NCBI GenBank assembly: GCA_023264755.1
Contig: JAHFVB010000094.1
Span: forward strand, 1-10,379
DNA from: Mycobacterium sp.
Lineage (GTDB): Bacteria; Actinomycetota; Actinomycetes; Mycobacteriales; Mycobacteriaceae
Length of the DNA: 10,379 nt
Direction: 5' to 3'
A program made the translations under genes and the position numbers. Of the stretch, positions 6,236 through 10,379 are shown piece after piece (within the stretch, counting starts at the first letter, position 1; each line of letters opens with the position of its first letter). The notes beneath the pieces are model-generated. The model was not told the origin of the DNA and did no database searches. It saw nothing but the letters and a program-made list of their open reading frames with translations.

Positions 6236-7489
6236 TCAGCGGTCGCGACGGGGGTGGAAGACCCACCCGCGCAGCAGGACGAAGCGGACCGCGGTGGCCA
6301 GCAGGTTGGCCAGCACCAGCACGGACAGTTCGATCAGACGGTGCGGTTGGGCGACGAAGGCGTGCAGCCCCGCCAGCGCTCCGCTGGTGATGGCCAGTGC
6401 GATCGCGAAGACGATCAGCCCCTCGACGTGGTGGCGGGCCGCCTTGGCTCCGCCGGTGCGGCCGAAGGTGAAGCGGCGGTTGGCCGCGGTGTTGGCGACC
6501 GCGGTGACCAGCAGCGCCACCAGGTTTGCCGCCTGCGCCCCCATCCAGCCGTGCATCAGCATGAACAGCACGAGATAGGCCAGCGTCGAAGCGACGCCGA
6601 TCGCCCCGAACCGGACCACCTGTCGGAAGAGCGAGTTCGGCGCGGCCGAGATCGGGGCGGGCGCCAATTGGGCTGCAATCGCATGCACCGGAATCGAACC
6701 GCTGGCGAAGCCGCGGAGCAGCCGGCCGACACCCTTGAGGTCGGCAGCGGCGGTGGCGATGATGTCGACTCGGCTGTCCGGATCGTCGACCCAGTCGACG
6801 GGCACCTCGTGGATGCGCAGCCCGCTGCGCTCGGCCAGCACCAGCAGTTCGGTGTCGAAGAACCAGCCGGTATCGCTGACGTGGGGCAGCAGGCGCTGGG
6901 CGACGTCGGCGCGGATGGCCTTGAATCCGCACTGGGCGTCGGAGAACTTGGCCTGCAGCGTCGACTTGAGGATCAGGTTGTAGCAGCGCGAGATGAACTC
7001 GCGCTTGGCGCCGCGCACCACCCGGGAGCCGCGGCCGAGCCGCGTCCCGATGGCCAGGTCGGAGTGCCCGGAGATCAGCGGCGCGACCAGGGGGGCCAGC
7101 GCGGCCAGATCGGTGGACAGGTCGACGTCCATGTAGGCCAGCACCTGAGCATCGGAGTCGGCCCAGACCTGATGCAACGCGCGGCCGCGCCCCTTCTGCT
7201 CGAGCCGCACCACCCGGACGTCGCTGAGTTCGGCGGCAAGCCCGGCGGCGATGACGGGCGTGTCGTCGATGCTGGCGTTGTCGGCGATGGTGATGCGGAC
7301 CGGGTAGGGGAAGTTCTCGCGTAGGTGGCGATGCAGTCGATGGATCGAATCGGCGAGGGCGGCTTGCTCGTTGTAGACGGGCACCACGACGTCGAGCACG
7401 GGCACGCCGAGCTCACGGGCGACGAGGGCCGCATTGGGCCGGGATTCGAAACGCGCCGCAGGGATGGGCGCCAGGGCGAGGTCGGTCAT
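6236..7489 (-). CDS. Polyprenyl-phosphate glycosyltransferase (GT2) fused to a GtrA-like membrane domain
   Basis: 417-residue two-domain protein. Residues about 30-255 are a GT2 dolichyl-phosphate-mannose-synthase-like enzyme: VPVYNE at 36-41, ADNASIDDT at 69-77, and the metal/nucleotide-sugar motif DVD at 121-123 followed by LSTD. GTRLGRGSRV, DAQCGFKAIR and WFFDTELLVLAERSG follow. It should load a sugar from a nucleotide-sugar donor onto polyprenyl phosphate at the inner face of the membrane. Residues about 288-412 are a GtrA domain with four hydrophobic spans and NTAANRRFTFGR (333-344); GtrA proteins are thought to help move such lipid-linked sugars across the membrane. The start at 7489 is preferred because GAGGA lies 8 bases upstream. 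The ATG at 7498 would overlap that site and has no room for one. It lies between two GT39 genes that could use its product. The sugar is not identifiable. Confidence 0.88.
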   Translation of the reverse strand: MTDLALAPIPAARFESRPNAALVARELGVPVLDVVVPVYNEQAALADSIHRLHRHLRENFPYPVRITIADNASIDDTPVIAAGLAAELSDVRVVRLEQKGRGRALHQVWADSDAQVLAYMDVDLSTDLAALAPLVAPLISGHSDLAIGTRLGRGSRVVRGAKREFISRCYNLILKSTLQAKFSDAQCGFKAIRADVAQRLLPHVSDTGWFFDTELLVLAERSGLRIHEVPVDWVDDPDSRVDIIATAAADLKGVGRLLRGFASGSIPVHAIAAQLAPAPISAAPNSLFRQVVRFGAIGVASTLAYLVLFMLMHGWMGAQAANLVALLVTAVANTAANRRFTFGRTGGAKAARHHVEGLIVFAIALAITSGALAGLHAFVAQPHRLIELSVLVLANLLATAVRFVLLRGWVFHPRRDR

Positions 7490-7497
7490 GCTGTCCA

Positions 7498-7502
7498 TCC
7501 TC
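7498..7502 (-). promoter_or_regulatory. Ribosome binding site that decides the GT2-GtrA start
   Basis: GAGGA on the minus strand lies 8 bases before the ATG at 7489, the usual spacing. The alternative ATG at 7498 overlaps this motif directly, so the shorter protein, beginning MTDLALAP, is the better choice. Confidence 0.55.
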
Positions 7503-7545
7503 GGATCGGCGAGTGTGTTGGCCGTTTGCAGAAGCTATGCACCGG

Positions 7546-9420
7546 CTATGAGTTCTTCGGCGGTGCGGTCAGGTCGTAGACGACGACCCCGTCGACGCGC
7601 TTGGACGGGAAGGTGGCCTGCACCCATTTGGCGATGTCATCCGCCTCGTGGCTGCCGCTGGCGTGGCCGAAGGGGCCGCCGATCGTCGACCGCCCGCGCA
7701 GGAAGTAGTGAATCCGCTTGGCGGCGACGTCGGACGTGAACTGCGCGAGCGTCGGCGCCGGGTCGGTGCCGTTGAACCCGCCGACGGCCATCACCGGCGC
7801 GCCCGATCCGAGCTGGTAGCCCGCCGCATTGTTCGAGCCCACGACGGCGGCGGTCCACCGGTAGCCGTCCGCGCCGTCGGCCAGCAGCTTGGTCAACTCG
7901 GGGCCGGGCTTCGGGGAGTCGAGCAACCCGCCGCCGAACCCGCCGAAGTTCCCGCCGCCGTGGCTGGGCCCGACCGAGGGGATGGCTCCCCCGTGCTCGG
8001 CCGCGGCGGTGGCCACGGAATAGGCCACCGGCGCGCACAGCGCGGCCGCGATGGCCAGCCCGGCGGTCGCCGAGGCGACGGGCCGAGGCAACCGGCCCAC
8101 GACGAGCAGCAGCACCGCGGCCCCCACTCCCCCGACGGCCACCACCGCACGCAACCATGGCAGCCATTCGCCGTGGCGGGACAGCAGGACCGCGGCCAGG
8201 GCGGCCGTGACGAGCATCGTGACGGACATTGCCGCCGCGGCCCGCACGTCAGTTCGGTTGCGCCACAGCAGCACCGCGCCGATTCCGACGCACGCCGCGA
8301 CCGCGGGGGCGAGCGCGACCGTGTAGTACTGGTGGACGATGCCCTTGGCATAGCTGAACACGACCGCCGTCACCACCAGCCAGCCGCCCCAGAGGATCAG
8401 GGCAGCCCTGGTCGGATCCGCGCGTGGCGCCCGCCGCGTGAGGAGCAGTCCCGCCACCAGGCACACCACGGCTGCGGGCAACAGCCACGCGATGTAGTCG
8501 CCCATGCCGCTGCCCAGCAGCCGATCCCACCCGACGTCGAAGTTCATGTTGCCGAGTCCGCCGGGTTCGTCGCCGGTGAGCCGGCCGAAACCGTTGTAGC
8601 CCAGCGCCAATTCGACGATGCTGTCGTTCTGCGATCCGCCGATGTACGGACGTGCCGAGGCCGGCCACAGCTCGACGAGCAACAGGTACCAACCCGCGGA
8701 GGCCACGAACGCACCCAACGCTCCGACCAACCGCACCAGCCGCGTCCGCAACGGCGGGGCCGCGCAGCTCAGATAGGCCAGCGCGAAGCCGGGCAACACC
8801 AGCAACGCCTGCAGCATCTTGGCCAGGAACCCGAACCCGACCGCGGCGCCCGCGGCGACCAACCACCAACGGCTGCTGTCCCTTTCGCACGCACGCTGTA
8901 CGCAGTACGCGCCGGCGACGAGCATCAGCACCAGCAGCGCGTCGGGGTTGTTGAAGCGGAACATCAGCGCAGCTACCGGCGTGAACGCGAACACCAGTCC
9001 GGCGAGCAGGGCCGCCGCCGGTCCGCCGGCCCGGCGCACGGCGGCGTACAGCAGCGCGACGGCGGCCGCCCCCTCCAGAGCCTGCGGAGCCAGCACGCTC
9101 CACGAGTTCAGTCCGAACAGCCGCACCGAGAGGTCCATCACCCACAGCGCCGCAGGCGTTTTGTCGACGGTGATGGCGTTGCCGGCATCGCTCGACCCGA
9201 ACAGCATGGCCGTCCAGTTGTCGGCCCCAGCCTGGGCGGCTGCCGAGTAGAAGGCGTTGGCCCAACCACTGGCGGACAGATTCCACAGGTAGAGCACGGC
9301 CGTCGTGACCAGCAGCGCGCCGAAGCCCAACCATTCGCGCCGGGACCGCGTCGTCGCGGCGCCGGGCTGGGTATCGGCCACGGATTGCGCGCGCGGCATA
9401 ACGGCAGTCATCTCGCTCAT
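7546..9420 (-). CDS. GT39/PMT_2-type membrane glycosyltransferase (YkcB-like), paralogue 2
   Basis: 624-residue polytopic membrane protein, a clear paralogue of the GT39 protein at 4222-6141 along its whole length. Shared blocks are SGWANAFYSAAAQAG (51-65), FGSSDAGNAITVDKTPA (74-90), TPVAALMFRFNNPDALL (147-163), LWPASARPYIGGSQND (251-266), ALGYNGFGRLTGDE (272-285), GIVHQYYTVALAPAVAA (360-376), and a soluble C-terminal tail with MAVGGFNGTDPAPTLAQF (544-561). Likely role: transfer of a sugar from a polyprenyl-phosphate donor to an acceptor outside the membrane. Differences from the paralogue: VDKTP instead of VDKPP in the first outer loop, and almost no Gly/Pro insert after the GDE. The histidine-kinase stop is only 14 bp upstream and GT2-GtrA follows after 47-56 bp, indicating one transcript. 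The start is uncertain: ATG at 9420, 9411 or 9399 are all possible and none has a strong ribosome site. Confidence 0.85.
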   Translation of the reverse strand: MSEMTAVMPRAQSVADTQPGAATTRSRREWLGFGALLVTTAVLYLWNLSASGWANAFYSAAAQAGADNWTAMLFGSSDAGNAITVDKTPAALWVMDLSVRLFGLNSWSVLAPQALEGAAAVALLYAAVRRAGGPAAALLAGLVFAFTPVAALMFRFNNPDALLVLMLVAGAYCVQRACERDSSRWWLVAAGAAVGFGFLAKMLQALLVLPGFALAYLSCAAPPLRTRLVRLVGALGAFVASAGWYLLLVELWPASARPYIGGSQNDSIVELALGYNGFGRLTGDEPGGLGNMNFDVGWDRLLGSGMGDYIAWLLPAAVVCLVAGLLLTRRAPRADPTRAALILWGGWLVVTAVVFSYAKGIVHQYYTVALAPAVAACVGIGAVLLWRNRTDVRAAAAMSVTMLVTAALAAVLLSRHGEWLPWLRAVVAVGGVGAAVLLLVVGRLPRPVASATAGLAIAAALCAPVAYSVATAAAEHGGAIPSVGPSHGGGNFGGFGGGLLDSPKPGPELTKLLADGADGYRWTAAVVGSNNAAGYQLGSGAPVMAVGGFNGTDPAPTLAQFTSDVAAKRIHYFLRGRSTIGGPFGHASGSHEADDIAKWVQATFPSKRVDGVVVYDLTAPPKNS

Positions 9421-9434
9421 TCTCGGGCGCGCCG

Positions 9435-10379
9435 CTAGGCGGTGGTCTTGACCGCACTGTGGGTCGGCTGTGAACTGCCGGGGAGCGTGACGACGAACGC
9501 CGTGCGACCGGGCCTGCTCTCGACCGAGATCGTCCCGTCGTGGGCCTTGACCACCGCCGCGACGATCGCCAGTCCGAGCCCGGTGCTGCCGCCCACTCCC
9601 GGCGTCGCCGCCGGGGCGGCGCCGCGGCGCGCCCGCGACGAGTCGCCCCTGGCGAATCGCTCGAAGACCTCCGGGCGCAGCGTTTCGGGAATGCCGGGCC
9701 CGTCGTCGGCGACGGTGAGCACCACCGCGCCCGTGTCGTCCCTGGTCAGCGACGTCGTCACCGTCGTCCCGGGGTGGGTGTGCGTACGGGCGTTGGTGAG
9801 CAGATTCGCCAGCACCTGATGCAGACGTGCGTCATCGCCAGTGACCAACACCGGCTCGTCGGGCAGTTCGAGCAACCACTGGTGGTCAGGTCCGGCGACA
9901 TGGGCGTCGCTGACCGTGTCGACGACCAACCGGGACAAGTCCACCGATTCGCGGGCCAACGGCCTGCCCTCGTCGAGCCGGGCCAGCAACAGCATGTCCT
10001 CCACCAGGCGCGTCATGCGTGCGGTCTCGGACTCGACGCGGCTCATCGCGTGCGCGACGTCGTCGGGCAGTTCGGCGCGTTTGCGTTGGGCCAGCTCGGT
10101 GTAACCCCGAATCGCCGCCAACGGCGTGCGCAACTCGTGGCTGGCATCGGAGACGAATTGGCGCACGCGGGTCTCGCTGGCCTGCCGCGCCGACAGCGCG
10201 CCGGCGATGCGGTCCAGCATGCGGTTGAGCGCGGACCCCAATTGGCCGATCTCGGTGTGAGCGCTCGCGGGGTCCACCTTCACGATGTGGCTGGGCAGTC
10301 GCACCTCACCCTTGTCCAGCTCACGGTCGGCGACGTCGCGGGCGGCCGCGGAAACCCTTGACAGCGGCGCGAGTTGGCG
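9435..10379 (-). CDS. Two-component sensor histidine kinase (HAMP-HisKA-HATPase_c), N-terminus outside window
   Basis: Partial: the last 314 residues are present, and the sensor and membrane-spanning part lies beyond the right edge. The frame stays open to the last base. A HAMP linker is seen at about residues 1-65 (RQLAPLSRVSAAARDVADRE at the start). The H box SDASHELRTP has its phospho-accepting His at residue 81 (codon 10137-10139). The N box LHQVLANLLTNARTHT has Asn at 192 and 196, G1 is ADDGPGIP at about 224-231, and G2 is GSTGLGLAIV at 264-273. An Ala/Pro/Gly-rich stretch (about 250-264) enlarges the ATP lid. The kinase should autophosphorylate and pass phosphate to a response regulator, probably encoded just upstream outside the window. 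It resembles mycobacterial TrcS/TcrY-type kinases as I remember them, but I cannot assign orthology. Its stop lies 14 bp from the GT39 start, so it is probably co-transcribed with the glycosyltransferases. Confidence 0.93.
   Translation of the reverse strand, partial: RQLAPLSRVSAAARDVADRELDKGEVRLPSHIVKVDPASAHTEIGQLGSALNRMLDRIAGALSARQASETRVRQFVSDASHELRTPLAAIRGYTELAQRKRAELPDDVAHAMSRVESETARMTRLVEDMLLLARLDEGRPLARESVDLSRLVVDTVSDAHVAGPDHQWLLELPDEPVLVTGDDARLHQVLANLLTNARTHTHPGTTVTTSLTRDDTGAVVLTVADDGPGIPETLRPEVFERFARGDSSRARRGAAPAATPGVGGSTGLGLAIVAAVVKAHDGTISVESRPGRTAFVVTLPGSSQPTHSAVKTTA

Noticed and set aside
7648..9438. 596-codon plus-strand open frame opposite the second GT39 gene
   Set aside because: Same reason: the paralogous gene on the minus strand explains the region, and the two antisense frames resemble each other only because the paralogues do.
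9435..10304. Histidine kinase starting at the GTG at 10304 as a complete soluble protein
   Set aside because: The frame stays open to 10379 and the extra 25 residues complete a HAMP linker, so the gene continues beyond the window.
1..10379. tRNA, rRNA, insertion sequence, phage or toxin-antitoxin genes
   Set aside because: I found no tRNA-like cloverleaf, transposase or integrase motifs, terminal repeats or small paired genes; coding sequence accounts for almost the whole window.

Overview
The window is GC-rich actinobacterial DNA. CysD and the CysN/CysC fusion match my memory of the Mycobacterium tuberculosis proteins almost block for block, so a mycobacterium is the best guess, probably a Mycolicibacterium-type species. 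This identification rests on remembered sequences, not on a search. Coding density is high. Seven intact or partial genes lie on the minus strand and one, a TetR-type regulator, on the plus strand.

Left part (1-3424, minus strand): a sulfate-activation operon in the order cysD, cysN/cysC fusion, cysQ. CysD and CysN form ATP sulfurylase, which makes APS. The fused APS kinase converts APS to PAPS. CysQ removes the 3' phosphate from PAP (and PAPS), the by-product of PAPS use. The cysNC stop and the cysQ start overlap as ATGA. cysQ runs off the left edge. A close-to-consensus promoter (TTGACA, 17 bp, TAAATT) lies upstream of cysD at 3476-3504.

Middle (3425-4221): a 142-bp divergent intergenic region holds the cysD promoter and an imperfect inverted repeat, followed by the tetR gene on the plus strand. 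tetR converges with the next minus-strand gene. Between the two stop codons sits a perfect 19-bp palindrome, which probably serves as a two-way terminator.

Right part (4222-10379, minus strand, transcribed right to left): a histidine kinase (its N-terminus is beyond the right edge), then a large membrane glycosyltransferase of the GT39/PMT_2 (YkcB-like) type, a polyprenyl-phosphate glycosyltransferase (GT2) fused to a GtrA membrane domain, and a second GT39 paralogue. Read as a unit, the genes supply a sensor, an enzyme that loads a sugar on a lipid carrier, a possible flippase domain, and two transferases that could move the sugar to an acceptor outside the membrane. This is logically similar to PmrAB-controlled Arn modification in Gram-negative bacteria, but the sugar and the acceptor cannot be read from the sequence.

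The most unusual local structure is an array of 11-bp tandem repeats (6156-6210, with decayed units up to about 6235). It fills the gap between the GT2-GtrA gene and the second GT39 gene and ends one base from the latter's Shine-Dalgarno sequence.
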